DNA of 64,000 nucleotides from Fen-455 sp050012675 (GTDB lineage: Bacteria > Actinomycetota > Acidimicrobiia > Acidimicrobiales > Bog-793). Below are positions 9,162 through 18,178 of the stretch, piece after piece; the stretch's first letter is position 1; every line of letters starts with the position of its first letter. The translations under genes and the position numbers were made by a program. The notes under the pieces were generated by a model that was not told the DNA's origin, did no database searches, and worked only from the letters and a program-made list of their open reading frames with translations. Location: contig JBEKGS010000001.1 in NCBI GenBank assembly GCA_050012675.1, forward strand, positions 128,992 through 192,991, in the 5' to 3' direction.

Positions 9162-9190
9162 TGTCATGAGGATTTCACTGGCTGTTTACT
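9162..9190 (+). promoter_or_regulatory. Putative PHO box (three 11-nt-spaced repeats)
   Basis: Three 7-base units begin exactly 11 bases apart: TGTCATG at 9162, TTTCACT at 9173 and GTTTACT at 9184. They fit the loose GTTCACC-type direct-repeat unit bound by PhoP in streptomycetes, with the same 11-base period. The site lies 171 bases upstream of the first gene of the phosphonate operon. The operon genes follow without a strong internal terminator. Binding by PhoP is inference. Confidence 0.55.
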
Positions 9191-9360
9191 CTGCGACCCC
9201 CAATAGTCCTTCCAAAGTGGCGCTGCGTTCATTCCGCCTTCATTTGCGCCAGTTATGTTGCGCCCGGGCTGCCAGTTCGGTGGTTCAAGGAACCGGGACC
9301 GGAGCGGGTCGCGCCGTGAACGGAACGTTCGTCAGGGACGAGAAGGAGGATCCGAGCGGG

Positions 9361-10557
9361 ATGCAGAAGAAAACAGCCCTGCGCTGGTACGCCGGCGTAG
9401 CCATTGCAGCGTCGGCCCTTGTGGCCGGGTTCGGGGCGGTCACGAGCGCAAGCGCGAGCGTAACTAGCTCCCACGCCTCCTCGGCGAGCTGCTGGACGAC
9501 GGCTTTGACCGCCAACCAGTGTGGCGGCATGAGCGCGCTCGTCGCCGCCGCCAAGGCCGAGGGCAACCTCACCGTCACGACCGACCCGACCACGTGGGCG
9601 AACTACGGCAACATCATGAAGGACTTCACGGCCAAGTACGGCATCAAGATCCTTGACACCAACCCGAACGGGACGAGCGCTGACGAGATCCAAGAGATCG
9701 TGAGCGACAAGGGCAAGCCCGCCGAGCCCGACGTGCTCGACATCGGCCTTACCTACGCCACAGAGGCCGTGAGCGGCGAGCCCGGGGTCTTCACGGGCCC
9801 GATCTTCTCGCCCTACGAGACCCAGGAGTGGAACGAAATCCCCTCAAGCGGGAAGAACCCCAAGGGCTACTGGGCCTATGACTACGCGGGCCTCGTGACC
9901 ATCGGCTACAACGCCAACGTCATCAAGACCGCGCCGACCACTTGGTCGGACCTGCTCCTTCCGGAGTTCAAGGACGCGGTCGGCCTCGACAACGCTCCGA
10001 CGGCCTCGGGTGCTGGCTTCGGCGCGGTGATGGCGGCCGCCATCAACAACGGCGGCTCGGTGACCAACGTCCAGCCGGGCATCAACTTCTTCAAGAAGCT
10101 GCACGCAGCCGGGAACTTCAACCCGATCGAGGCCGGCGGAGCCGGCGACGGGCCGATGGCGGACAAGAGCGTGCTCGCCACGATCGACTGGAACTTCAAC
10201 CAATTGTCGTGGCAACAGGAGCTGGCGAAGTCCCCGGGCATCGACTGGAAGATCGTCGTTCCGGCGGGCAAGCCGTACGCGCAGTACTACGCGATGGCGA
10301 TCAGCGCCTACGCCCCACACCCGGCGGCGGCGCGGCTGTGGCTCGAGTACCTCTACTCGCCGACCGGCCAGAACCTGTGGGCCGAGGGCGGGACGCTTCC
10401 CGCCACCTGGACGACGATGGTGAAAGATGGCACGGCATCGGCAGCGGCCAAAAAAGCCGTCCCGACGCTCAGTCAGGCGCCCGTAACCGCCACCCCGTCC
10501 GAGGTCACGGCGGGCCAGGACCTCGTCATCAAGGAGTGGGCGTCTGCAGTTGGCTGA
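9361..10557 (+). CDS. Substrate-binding protein of 2-aminoethylphosphonate-type ABC importer
   Basis: A 398-residue secreted protein. The ATG at 9361 is chosen because AAGGAGG lies at 9343-9349 and because it yields a proper Sec signal (KK, then AGVAIAASALVAGFGA, cut near SASA). The mature part is a type 2 periplasmic binding protein: LTVTTDPTTWANYGNIMKDF, then DVLDIGLTYATEA, GLVTIGYNANVIK, TWSDLLLPEFKDAVG and WLEYLYSPTGQNLW, the pattern of PotD- and PhnS-like proteins. It heads an operon with two permeases, an ATPase, PhnW and PhnX, which makes 2-aminoethylphosphonate the likely ligand. The stop codon lies within the start region of the next gene. Confidence 0.82.
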   Translation: MQKKTALRWYAGVAIAASALVAGFGAVTSASASVTSSHASSASCWTTALTANQCGGMSALVAAAKAEGNLTVTTDPTTWANYGNIMKDFTAKYGIKILDTNPNGTSADEIQEIVSDKGKPAEPDVLDIGLTYATEAVSGEPGVFTGPIFSPYETQEWNEIPSSGKNPKGYWAYDYAGLVTIGYNANVIKTAPTTWSDLLLPEFKDAVGLDNAPTASGAGFGAVMAAAINNGGSVTNVQPGINFFKKLHAAGNFNPIEAGGAGDGPMADKSVLATIDWNFNQLSWQQELAKSPGIDWKIVVPAGKPYAQYYAMAISAYAPHPAAARLWLEYLYSPTGQNLWAEGGTLPATWTTMVKDGTASAAAKKAVPTLSQAPVTATPSEVTAGQDLVIKEWASAVG

Positions 10558-11482
10558 TCCGCCTGCGGGTACCGCATCCGGTGAGGGCAGGGTCCGCGTC
10601 AGCGACGCGGGCCCTGCTGTGCACCGCGGCCGGCGACGCGGTCTCCTGGCGGTGATCGGCGTCGCCCCGTTTTTCGTCTACGTCGGGCTCTTTCTCGTCG
10701 TGCCCGCCGGCTCGGTGATGGTCGAGGCATTCCACGACAACAACGGTCGCCTCTCACTCGCCAACATCCGCACGCTGCTCGACTCGAGCCAGCCCTACCT
10801 CCATGACTACGCCACGAGCCTCGAGCTGGCGGCGGTCTCGGCTGTTGTCGCAGGAGTCATCGGCCTTCTCGGCGCGGTCGCGCTCGTGAGCTTCCCGAAC
10901 CGCACGATGCGCCATCTCGTGTCGACGGCCTGCGGGGTGCTCGCCAACACCGGAGGTGTGCCGCTCGCGTTCGCCTTCATCGCCTCGGTCGGCAACAGCG
11001 GCGTCATCACCGACCTTCTGGCTCGGCTCGGGTTCAATCCCTACGACCACGGCTTCAACATCTCGTCCTTCTCAGGCCTTGTCATCGTGTACCTCTACTT
11101 CCTGCTGCCCCTCACCATTCTGCTGATGTTGCCGCCCGTCGAGGCGCTGCGACGCGAGTGGCGGGAAGCGGCCTCGACGCTCGGGGCCGACACGCGCACC
11201 TACTGGCGCAAGGTCGGGCTCCCCGTCATCGCCCCACCGTTCGTGGCGACGATGATGGTTCTTTTCATGGACGCCTTTGCTGCCTACGCCACGGCGGACG
11301 TCTTGACCACAGGCGTCGTCCCGCTCGTGCCGCTCACGATCGGGCAGTTCTTAGACGGGAACGCCGTGGCAAACCAGGTCCACCTCGGTGACGCGCTTGG
11401 CTTTGGGATGGTGGTCGTGGTGATCATCGCCGGCGCACTCTACGTATTCGTGCAGCGCCGCACTTCACGATGGTTGCGATGA
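10550..11482 (+). CDS. ABC permease 1 of the phosphonate importer
   Basis: Up to 310 residues from TTG 10550, overlapping the preceding stop. Starts further in, such as GTG 10619, are equally possible because the first 25 residues are not membrane-like. It has six predicted membrane helices, beginning LLAVIGVAPFFVYVGLFLVVPAGSVM. The EAA loop REAASTLGADTRTYWRKVGLP lies near residue 203. It belongs to the BPD_transp_1 superfamily, closest in feel to PotB/PhnU permeases. It should pair with the next gene product to form the channel for the imported phosphonate. Confidence 0.85.
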   Translation: MADPPAGTASGEGRVRVSDAGPAVHRGRRRGLLAVIGVAPFFVYVGLFLVVPAGSVMVEAFHDNNGRLSLANIRTLLDSSQPYLHDYATSLELAAVSAVVAGVIGLLGAVALVSFPNRTMRHLVSTACGVLANTGGVPLAFAFIASVGNSGVITDLLARLGFNPYDHGFNISSFSGLVIVYLYFLLPLTILLMLPPVEALRREWREAASTLGADTRTYWRKVGLPVIAPPFVATMMVLFMDAFAAYATADVLTTGVVPLVPLTIGQFLDGNAVANQVHLGDALGFGMVVVVIIAGALYVFVQRRTSRWLR

Positions 11483-11522
11483 GCGGGCTCTCGATAAGGG
11501 CGGCTTGGAGGAGGCCACCGTC

Positions 11523-12377
11523 ATGATCCGCAGCCGCACGTTCGGTTTCGTCACGCTGGGTCTGATCGGGCTCTACGTGATCGTCCCGATGTACGCGACC
11601 GTGCAGTTCAGCCTGGAAGGCGGCTTCCATGGTCGGCTTTCGTTCGCCGCGTACTCCCAGGGGCTCTCGCAGCCCGGTCTCGGCTCGAGCATTGTCACCT
11701 CGATCGAGGTCGCCTTCGGAGCGATGGCGCTGACGCTCGCGCTGCTCGTGCCGACGATCATCTTCGTCAACCTGCGCCGGCCGCGCTGGCGGACCGTACT
11801 CGAGGCGGTCTCGCTGCTACCGCTCGGCGTACCGCCCATAGTTATCATCGTCGGGGTGCTCGGCGTCTACAACAGCCTGCCGAACTGGATCATCGCCTCG
11901 CCGGTGATCCTCGTGCTGCTTTACGTAGTCCTAGCTCTGCCGTACTCGTACCGGGCGATCGACGCCGGCGTGCGCTCGATCGACCTGCACACCCTCGTCG
12001 AGGCGGGCCGCTCGATGGGGGCCGGTTGGATCAAGCTGTTCTCACGGGTGCTGTTCCCCAATCTGCGGTCGGGCATCCTCGCCGCGTCGTTCCTCGTCGT
12101 CGCGCTCTCGCTCGGTGAGTACGCCGTCGCCAGCCTCCTCTTGCCCACGCAGCCGACCTTCCCCGTGTTCCTGGCGAGCGTCGAGACGAGCGGCGTGTAC
12201 CTGTCCGTCGCGCTCTCGGTTATCGCCTTGGCCGTCACGTGGGGCCTGCTCGCAGCCATCTCCATCTTCGGTTCCGGCCGCCGGCGCAGCTCAGCCGCCG
12301 TGACCGGCGCCGCCGCGCCGGAGGGGCCGCCCGCCGGGATCGCCGTCGCCTCGGCATCCGCCGAGGTTGTCTCATGA
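11523..12377 (+). CDS. ABC permease 2 of the phosphonate importer
   Basis: A 284-residue membrane protein starting at ATG 11523. GGAGGAGG at 11507-11514 gives an excellent ribosome site and rules out the slightly earlier TTG. The first helix is FGFVTLGLIGLYVIVPMYATV, followed by five more. The EAA-type loop VEAGRSMGAGWIKLFSRVLFP lies near residue 160. It is a PotC/PhnV-like permease half and the partner of the gene 40 bases upstream. The C-terminal tail is Ala/Gly/Pro-rich and unconserved. Confidence 0.85.
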   Translation: MIRSRTFGFVTLGLIGLYVIVPMYATVQFSLEGGFHGRLSFAAYSQGLSQPGLGSSIVTSIEVAFGAMALTLALLVPTIIFVNLRRPRWRTVLEAVSLLPLGVPPIVIIVGVLGVYNSLPNWIIASPVILVLLYVVLALPYSYRAIDAGVRSIDLHTLVEAGRSMGAGWIKLFSRVLFPNLRSGILAASFLVVALSLGEYAVASLLLPTQPTFPVFLASVETSGVYLSVALSVIALAVTWGLLAAISIFGSGRRRSSAAVTGAAAPEGPPAGIAVASASAEVVS

Positions 12378-12396
12378 CGAGTGTGCAGGAGGTCAC

Positions 12397-13533
12397 ATGA
12401 GCACGACCGAGGCCGACATGACCGCGGTGACCCGTGCCGTTGCGATGGTTCAGCAGGTGCAGCGCCGCGCCGCCAGCACCGGGCTCGAGCTCGTGAAGTG
12501 CCGGCGCAGCTTCGACAAAGTGCAGGCGCTTGACGGGTTCTCCATTTCGGTCGCGCCCGGCGAGCTCGTGGCCTTGCTCGGCCCATCGGGGTGCGGCAAG
12601 ACGACGGCGTTGCGTGCCGTGGCCGGGCTGGAGCAGCTTGACGAGGGCGAGGTGCTCGTCGGCGGCGAGGATGTCACCAAGCTCCCGGCGCACCGGCGCA
12701 ACCTCGGGATGGTCTTCCAGGCCTACAGCTTGTTCCCGAACATGAACGCGCTGGACAACGTCGCCTTCGGCCTCGAAGTGCGCAAGGTCAACGCTGCCCA
12801 ACGCCGGGCACGGGCCGGGGAGCTACTCGACCTCGTCGGGCTGACCGGGCTCGCCGAGCGCTTCCCCTACGAGCTCTCGGGCGGCCAGCAGCAACGGGTC
12901 GCCCTGGCACGTGCCCTGTGTGCAGAGCCGCGCCTGCTGTTGCTCGACGAGCCGCTGTCGGCCCTCGACGCCAAGGTGCGCGCCCAATTGCGCGACGAGA
13001 TCCGACGTATCCAGCTCGAATTCGGCATCACCACGCTGTTCGTCACCCATGACCAGGAAGAGGCCCTGTCGTTGTCGGACCGCGTCGGGGTGATGCGAAA
13101 GGGGCGCCTCGAGCAGCTCGGCACGCCGGCCGAGGTTTACTCCCAGCCTGCGACCGACTTCGTCGCCCAGTTCGTCGGGTCCGTGAGCCGCCTGCCGGGC
13201 GAGATCGTCAGCCCCGGCACGGTCGCCGTCCTGGGCTCGCGCCTCGCCGTCCCGAACGCTGCCAGTGCCGAGCTTGCCACTGGCACAGCCGTCGACGTCC
13301 TGGTCCGTCCGGAGAGCATCCGTATCCGGCCCTCGCCGGCCGGTCCGGCGGTGGTCGTTCGTGCCTCTTTTTTTGGCGCCTCCGTGCGCGTCGTCGCCGT
13401 GCTCCCCGGCGGGGTTGAGGTGGCGTCCACGATCTCCGCGGCCGACAGCTACGCGCTCCCGGCTGGCGTCCGGGCCGACATCGAGCTGCTCGATGAAGCG
13501 CTGTTCGTCGTCGGAAGGCAGTTGACCCCCTGA
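12397..13533 (+). CDS. ATP-binding protein of the phosphonate importer (PhnT/PotA-like)
   Basis: A 378-residue ATPase. The ATG at 12397 has AGGAGGT just upstream at short spacing; ATG 12418 is the alternative. Walker A GPSGCGKT is near residue 65, Q-loop MVFQAYSLFPNM, signature LSGGQQQR near residue 162, Walker B LLLLDEPLSALDAK and switch His in LFVTHDQEEAL. A C-terminal TOBE domain with VLVRPESIRI follows from about residue 270. Gene order binding protein, permease, permease, ATPase, phnW, phnX matches known aminoethylphosphonate importers. Function as ATPase is secure; the substrate is from context. Confidence 0.9.
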   Translation: MSTTEADMTAVTRAVAMVQQVQRRAASTGLELVKCRRSFDKVQALDGFSISVAPGELVALLGPSGCGKTTALRAVAGLEQLDEGEVLVGGEDVTKLPAHRRNLGMVFQAYSLFPNMNALDNVAFGLEVRKVNAAQRRARAGELLDLVGLTGLAERFPYELSGGQQQRVALARALCAEPRLLLLDEPLSALDAKVRAQLRDEIRRIQLEFGITTLFVTHDQEEALSLSDRVGVMRKGRLEQLGTPAEVYSQPATDFVAQFVGSVSRLPGEIVSPGTVAVLGSRLAVPNAASAELATGTAVDVLVRPESIRIRPSPAGPAVVVRASFFGASVRVVAVLPGGVEVASTISAADSYALPAGVRADIELLDEALFVVGRQLTP

Positions 13534-13741
13534 TCGCCCCCGTTATCGGCGCCCGTAAGTCGGCACCCCTTCGTCACCGGAAACCCCGGCGCAGTTGGCA
13601 GGCGCGAGATCGTGCCTGCTGGTTTGCCACGACGAATGCGTGTCCACAAGGTGGGATTCGAGACCACGGCCTCCGCGAGGCCGGCTGGTGCTCGCGTGCG
13701 CCGCGTAGTTATCGTCCGGCCAGTCCCCAAAGCGAGGTGCC

Positions 13742-14863
13742 ATGAGAGCTCCATATCTGCTGACCCCTGGCCCGCTCACGACATCGGAAACGGTGAAGGA
13801 GAAGATGTTGCGGGATTGGGGCTCGCGCGACGCCGCCTTCATTGCCATGAACAGCAAAATGCGCGAGCGCCTGGTCGCTTTGGCTAACGCCCGCGAGACC
13901 CACGTCTGCGTGCCGGTCCAGGGGTCGGGCACTTTTGCCATCGAGGCGACGATCGCGACGCTGCTCGCGCGCGACGACAAGCTGTTGGTACTGGTGAACG
14001 GTGCGTACGGAAGGCGCATGGTCCAGATAGCGCGCGTCATGGACCACAGCGTTGAAGCTCTCGAATGGCGCGAGGACCAGACTGTCGACGCGGGGGCCGT
14101 GGACCGGCGGCTGGCCGAGGGCACGGACATCACCCACGTGGCGGCCGTGCACTGTGAGACGACCTCGGGCATCTTGAACCCCATCGAAGAGGTGGCCGCC
14201 GTAGTGGCATCCCACGGCCGGGCGTTCATCATCGATGCCATGAGCGCCTTCGGGGCGCTGCCCCTCGATGCGGCGGAAGTCCCGTTCACAGCCGTGGTCG
14301 CCTCTTCCAACAAGTGCCTCCAGGGAGTGCCGGGCATGGGCTTCGCACTGATCCGCCGTGACGCGCTGGAACAGTGCAAAGGAAATTCCCACTCCTTGAG
14401 CTTGGACCTGTTCGACCAGTGGGAGGGCTTCGAGAAGAACGGGCAGTGGCGCTTCACCCCGCCTACCCACGTCATAGCGGCCTTCCTGCAGGCGCTCGAC
14501 GAGCACGCCGGCGAAGGTGGCGTGGCCGGACGTGGCGCCCGCTACGCCAGGAACCACCAGGTCCTGGTGGACGGCATGGAGCAACTGGGGTTCCGCTGCC
14601 TTCTCGCGCGCAAGGACCAGGCACCGATAATCGTGACCTTCCACATGCCGGCCGATCCGCACTTCAGTTTCGCCGAGTTCTACGAGCGCCTCAGTGCCAG
14701 GGGGTTCCTCATCTATCCGGGAAAGCTGACGGTGGCGGATTCCTTCCGCATCGGTTGCATCGGCGACCTCGGCGAAGGCGAGATTCGTGCGGCACTTGGG
14801 GCAATCGGCTCTGTTCTCGGGGAAATGGGCGTGCGCGACGGTGCACCCTCGCTGACAGCTTGA
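13742..14863 (+). CDS. phnW: 2-aminoethylphosphonate:pyruvate transaminase
   Basis: A 373-residue PLP enzyme, close to the usual 365-370. It moves the amino group of 2-aminoethylphosphonate to pyruvate, giving phosphonoacetaldehyde and alanine. LLTPGPLTTSETVKEKML opens the protein as in Salmonella and Pseudomonas PhnW, followed by VPVQGSGTFAIEA, HCETTSGILNP, DAMSAFGALP and SSNKCLQGVPGMGF, with Lys191 as the PLP lysine. The C-terminal FRIGCIGDL is also typical. ATG 13742 follows GAGGTGCC. The next gene, 39 bases downstream, encodes the enzyme for the product, so the two act in sequence in the cytoplasm. Confidence 0.95.
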   Translation: MRAPYLLTPGPLTTSETVKEKMLRDWGSRDAAFIAMNSKMRERLVALANARETHVCVPVQGSGTFAIEATIATLLARDDKLLVLVNGAYGRRMVQIARVMDHSVEALEWREDQTVDAGAVDRRLAEGTDITHVAAVHCETTSGILNPIEEVAAVVASHGRAFIIDAMSAFGALPLDAAEVPFTAVVASSNKCLQGVPGMGFALIRRDALEQCKGNSHSLSLDLFDQWEGFEKNGQWRFTPPTHVIAAFLQALDEHAGEGGVAGRGARYARNHQVLVDGMEQLGFRCLLARKDQAPIIVTFHMPADPHFSFAEFYERLSARGFLIYPGKLTVADSFRIGCIGDLGEGEIRAALGAIGSVLGEMGVRDGAPSLTA

Positions 14864-14902
14864 CAAGACCACATTCGCGACTCGTAGGCCCGGAGGCCAG
14901 CC

Positions 14903-15733
14903 ATGTCATCTGATCGTGCTCATCGTTATGTCGGCCCACTCAAGGCAGTCGTCCTCGACTGGGCCGGGACGACCGTCGACCACGGTTGCATGGCTCCGGT
15001 CGCAACCTTCATGCAGGCCTTCGCCGAGACGGGCGTCCCTATAACCGTCGCCGAGGCGCGCGCCCCGATGGGTATGGCCAAGTGGCACCACATCCAGGCG
15101 ATCACGCGCATGGACCAGGTCGCCGCGAGGTGGCTGGCCGCCCACGGGCGCCTGCCTGACGACTCCGATGTCGACGCCCTCTACCGGCGCTTTTTGCCCC
15201 TGCAGGTGCAGACGGTCGAGCAGTACTCCGATGTCATCGACGGGGTCGTCGAGACGGTCGCCGCCCTGCGGGCGCGGGGCCTTGCCATTGCCTCGACCAC
15301 CGGCTATCCGCGCGAGGTCATGGACGTCGTCGTACGCATCGCCAAGGAGCAGGGTTACGAAGCCGACGTGACGGTCTGTGCCGGCGACACACCGACGGGT
15401 CGGCCGGGCCCGTTCATGGCCCTGCAAGCTCTGATCAAGCTTTCGATCAGCCCGGTCGAGGCGGTCGTCAAGGTCGGGGACACCGCCGTCGACATGGGAG
15501 AGGGGCTGAACGGCGGCATGTGGGCCGTCGGTGTCGCCGTGACCGGCAACGAGGTGGGCCTCACCGCTGCCGAGTACGCCGCGCAACCAGCCGAGTCACA
15601 GCTCCGCCTCGGCGCGCAGGCAACCGAGCGGCTGCAGGCGGCCGGCGCCCATTACGTGGTCGACCGCTTGAGCGACGTCGTGGCGGTGGTTGACAAGATC
15701 GAAGCACGCTTGGCCAAAGGCGAGAAGCCCTGA
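14903..15733 (+). CDS. phnX: Phosphonoacetaldehyde hydrolase (phosphonatase)
   Basis: A 276-residue haloacid-dehalogenase family enzyme that splits the C-P bond of phosphonoacetaldehyde into acetaldehyde and phosphate. Asp19 in VVLDWAGTTVDHG is the nucleophile. Lys60 in MGMAKWHHI is the Schiff-base lysine specific to phosphonatase. STTGYPREVMD, GRPGPFM and KVGDTAVDMGEGLNGGMW complete the active site and match Bacillus PhnX block by block. ATG 14903 has GGAGG about 8 bases upstream. With PhnW it forms the two-step degradation of 2-aminoethylphosphonate; expression is presumably tied to the PHO-box-like site upstream of the operon. Confidence 0.96.
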   Translation: MSSDRAHRYVGPLKAVVLDWAGTTVDHGCMAPVATFMQAFAETGVPITVAEARAPMGMAKWHHIQAITRMDQVAARWLAAHGRLPDDSDVDALYRRFLPLQVQTVEQYSDVIDGVVETVAALRARGLAIASTTGYPREVMDVVVRIAKEQGYEADVTVCAGDTPTGRPGPFMALQALIKLSISPVEAVVKVGDTAVDMGEGLNGGMWAVGVAVTGNEVGLTAAEYAAQPAESQLRLGAQATERLQAAGAHYVVDRLSDVVAVVDKIEARLAKGEKP

Positions 15734-15757
15734 GCCCTGCTGAGGGATTGGACTGGC

Positions 15758-17125
15758 GTGGCTGTGTCTGACCAACGTGAAGGGGACGCGAACCTGAGCG
15801 CCAACCGGGCCGGATGGGCCGAGCGCGCTCTCGGAGAGGCCGCGCGCGCTCTGCTCCGGCGCGATGAGGCGGTCTTTATCCGCCAGTCCCTGTCGACTCC
15901 CTGCCTGAGCGCCATCGTCAAGGCCGAGGGGTGTTGGATCGAGGATGCCGACGGGCGTCGGTATCTGGACTTCCACGGCAACTCCGCCCATCACATCGGC
16001 TACGGCCACCCGAAGGTCATCGCGGCCGTGGAGCGGCAGATGCGTTCCCTGCCTTTCGCCCCGCGCCGGTTCACCTGTGATCCTGCTGTGACGCTGGCCG
16101 AGACCTTGTGCGCCATGGTGCCTGGCGGACCATGGAAAGTGCTCTTTGCTCCGGGCGGCTCGGAAGCTGTGGAGATCGCGCTCAAGATCGCCCGCCTGGC
16201 GACAGGACGGTTCAAGACGGTGAGCTTCTGGGACTCTTTTCACGGAGGGGGCTTCGGCGCGGCTTCGATCGGGGGAGAGGCCCTTTTCCGCTCGGGCGGG
16301 ATAGGGCCTCTCCTTCCGGGCACAGAGCACGTTGCCCCCTTTGCCTGTTACCGGTGTCCCTACGGCTTTGAGGCACCGGGCGGCACGCCCGATCTCGACC
16401 GGTGCCTCATGGCCTGCGCCCGGATGGCCAGCTACGTCCTCGAGCGCGAGGGCGATGTCGCGGCCGTGGTGGCCGAGCCGATCCGTGCCGTTCCCTATCT
16501 GCCGCCGCCGGGCTTCTGGCAGGAGGTGCGGCGCGCCTGTGACCGCACCGGAGCGCTGCTCGTCTTCGACGAGATCCCCACCGGACTTGGAAAGACCGGG
16601 CGGTTCTGCGCCCACGAGCATGTCGGCGTCTCACCCGACGTGCTCGTGCTGGGCAAGGCCCTCGGCGGCGGTCTGCTGCCCATCGCCGCCGTAATGGCAC
16701 GCGCCGACCTCGACGTGATGGCGGACAAGTCCATTGGCCACTACACCCATGAGAAGAACCCGGTGCTGGCGGCTGCTGCGATCGCCACCTTGGAGGTGAT
16801 AGTGGAGGAGGGCCTCGTGGCCCGGGCATCCGAGCTCGGCCAGTACCTCGGCGCACGTTTGGGTGAGATGGCCCGCCGCTTGCCGGTCATCGGTGACGTC
16901 CGCGGAGCGGGCCTGCTCCATGGTGTGGAACTGATAACACCCGACGGGGCACCGGCCGCCGAGACGGCAGACAGCGTCCTTTACCGGGCCCTGGAACGAG
17001 GCCTTTCCTTCAAGGTGACCATGGGAAGCGTGCTCACACTCTCCCCACCTTTGACGATCTCCCGCGACGAACTGGACCTTGCCCTCGCAATCCTGGAGAG
17101 CTGCCTCGAAGAAGCGACGTGGTGA
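15758..17125 (+). CDS. Class III PLP enzyme, probable PbfA-type hydroxy-aminoethylphosphonate lyase
   Basis: A 455-residue class III aminotransferase-fold protein starting at GTG 15758, 24 bases after phnX. Landmarks are YLDFHGNSAHHIGYGHP, APGGSEAVEIALKIAR, DEIPTGLGKTG and LGKALGGGLLPIAA with the PLP lysine near residue 300. A cysteine-bearing insert, FACYRCPYGF, sits mid-protein. In other bacteria a class III enzyme next to phnWX, PbfA, acts as a lyase on (R)-1-hydroxy-2-aminoethylphosphonate, giving phosphonoacetaldehyde and ammonia. It feeds a second natural phosphonate into PhnX. Position and family fit that role. A transaminase with another substrate remains possible. Confidence 0.75.
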   Translation: MAVSDQREGDANLSANRAGWAERALGEAARALLRRDEAVFIRQSLSTPCLSAIVKAEGCWIEDADGRRYLDFHGNSAHHIGYGHPKVIAAVERQMRSLPFAPRRFTCDPAVTLAETLCAMVPGGPWKVLFAPGGSEAVEIALKIARLATGRFKTVSFWDSFHGGGFGAASIGGEALFRSGGIGPLLPGTEHVAPFACYRCPYGFEAPGGTPDLDRCLMACARMASYVLEREGDVAAVVAEPIRAVPYLPPPGFWQEVRRACDRTGALLVFDEIPTGLGKTGRFCAHEHVGVSPDVLVLGKALGGGLLPIAAVMARADLDVMADKSIGHYTHEKNPVLAAAAIATLEVIVEEGLVARASELGQYLGARLGEMARRLPVIGDVRGAGLLHGVELITPDGAPAAETADSVLYRALERGLSFKVTMGSVLTLSPPLTISRDELDLALAILESCLEEATW

Positions 17126-17172
17126 GGGCGTGAGGCCAAGGGCAAGCCGCGATCAGGGTTCGGTCAGGGCCG

Positions 17173-17433
17173 CTAACGGGGCTTTCGGGCGCGCGCGTCC
17201 CGGCTGCGCGGTGAACTGCGCCCCGGCTGCGTGCGTTTCGGCGTTGCCCGCCCTGAAGATGTGCGCCCCGCTGGATTGTCGCCCTGGGCAGCGGCGTCCC
17301 GAGCCTCCCTTTGGACCCTGGTCGCTCCTCTACGGGCGTCGAAGACGATCAAGGCGAACGCCGCGACTACGAGCACGATCACGAGCACTAACACGGTGAC
17401 GCACTTCCTTCCTCTCCCGGCGCAGTCCGCCAA
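17173..17433 (-). CDS. Small single-span membrane protein, unrecognised
   Basis: Up to 86 residues from TTG 17433. A GTG about a dozen codons in, near an AGGAAGG-like site, may be the real start. One strong membrane helix, VTVLVLVIVLVVAAFALIVFDARRG, is followed by a basic, low-complexity tail rich in Arg, Ser and Pro. It lies 18 bases downstream of the PH-like gene on the same strand and converges on the phosphonate operon. No family recognised. The hydrophobic helix makes a random frame less likely, but the tail has no conserved look. Confidence 0.4.
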   Translation of the reverse strand: MADCAGRGRKCVTVLVLVIVLVVAAFALIVFDARRGATRVQREARDAAAQGDNPAGRTSSGRATPKRTQPGRSSPRSRDARARKPR

Positions 17434-17451
17434 GGAGCGGTCATCGCCAAG

Positions 17452-17787
17452 CTATCGGAGCTTCAAGGACCGCAGGTCGTTGTAGACCGCGAGCGCATCC
17501 GACACGAGGAGCCGCTGGCGCCCGGTGTCGGTGGTGATGGTGACCCGCAGCTTGCGGAGCGTGGGCGTGAGCTGGACGTCGGTCACCGAGGAGAGGGGCC
17601 ACGACACGGCCCGGGCGCCGAAAAGCGCGTCGAGGCGTTTTGGTTCGAAGCCCAGTTTGTCCTCGGTCATGTAGACCAGACCTCCGCGGGCGACGCCGTG
17701 CTGGATGTGGTTCGCAGGACGTGCCCACTTGAGCCCGGTCGGGTCAAGCTCCGGTTGGCCGAAAAAGCGGCGCAGGCCCGCGGTCAC
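17452..17787 (-). CDS. Small PH-like domain protein, hypothetical
   Basis: A 111-residue soluble protein from GTG 17787. The pattern (LVYMTEDKLGFEPKR, AVSWPLSSVTDVQL, KLRVTITTDTGRQRLLVSD) alternates strands in the way of a bacterial PH or GRAM-like domain, and the last residues form a helix. Such small proteins are common in actinobacteria with no defined role. It may be co-transcribed with the small membrane protein downstream. The start could lie a few codons further in. Confidence 0.6.
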   Translation of the reverse strand: MTAGLRRFFGQPELDPTGLKWARPANHIQHGVARGGLVYMTEDKLGFEPKRLDALFGARAVSWPLSSVTDVQLTPTLRKLRVTITTDTGRQRLLVSDALAVYNDLRSLKLR

Positions 17788-18178
17788 GGGCCCACCGGCT
17801 CGGGCCGGGTCGCCCCGGCGGCGGAAGCGATTATGACGAAGATCGACATATTTGTGGCAGGGGCTTGACCCATTCGCGCCTTGCGTCCGGCACTCCGCAT
17901 GCCGGCGACGGTACTAAGCCCCTGTCGAGGCGACCAGTCGTCGGGAGTTGCGCCTGGCCTGGGCACGTCGTCGGCCTTCCCGCGCTTGATTGTCACGGCC
18001 TTTTCCCAGCCCCATGGCTCCAGACGGCTGCCAGCGGCAGGAAAGGGCCTTTGAGTAGGGAATTCCCAGACAACCAACTGCTGATTGACATCAACGCTCG
18101 AGGCTAGTTCGCCATGCCGGCCACGAGCGGCGTCATCTTTCCTGGCAGTCATGTGACATTGGACTCTGGTCGAAACCC
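17788..18178. other. Intergenic region without a recognised gene
   Basis: About 390 bases between the divergent PH-like gene and the palindrome ahead of the nucleobase permease. Short open frames exist, none with a convincing start or composition. It probably holds the promoters of the genes on both sides. Confidence 0.5.
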
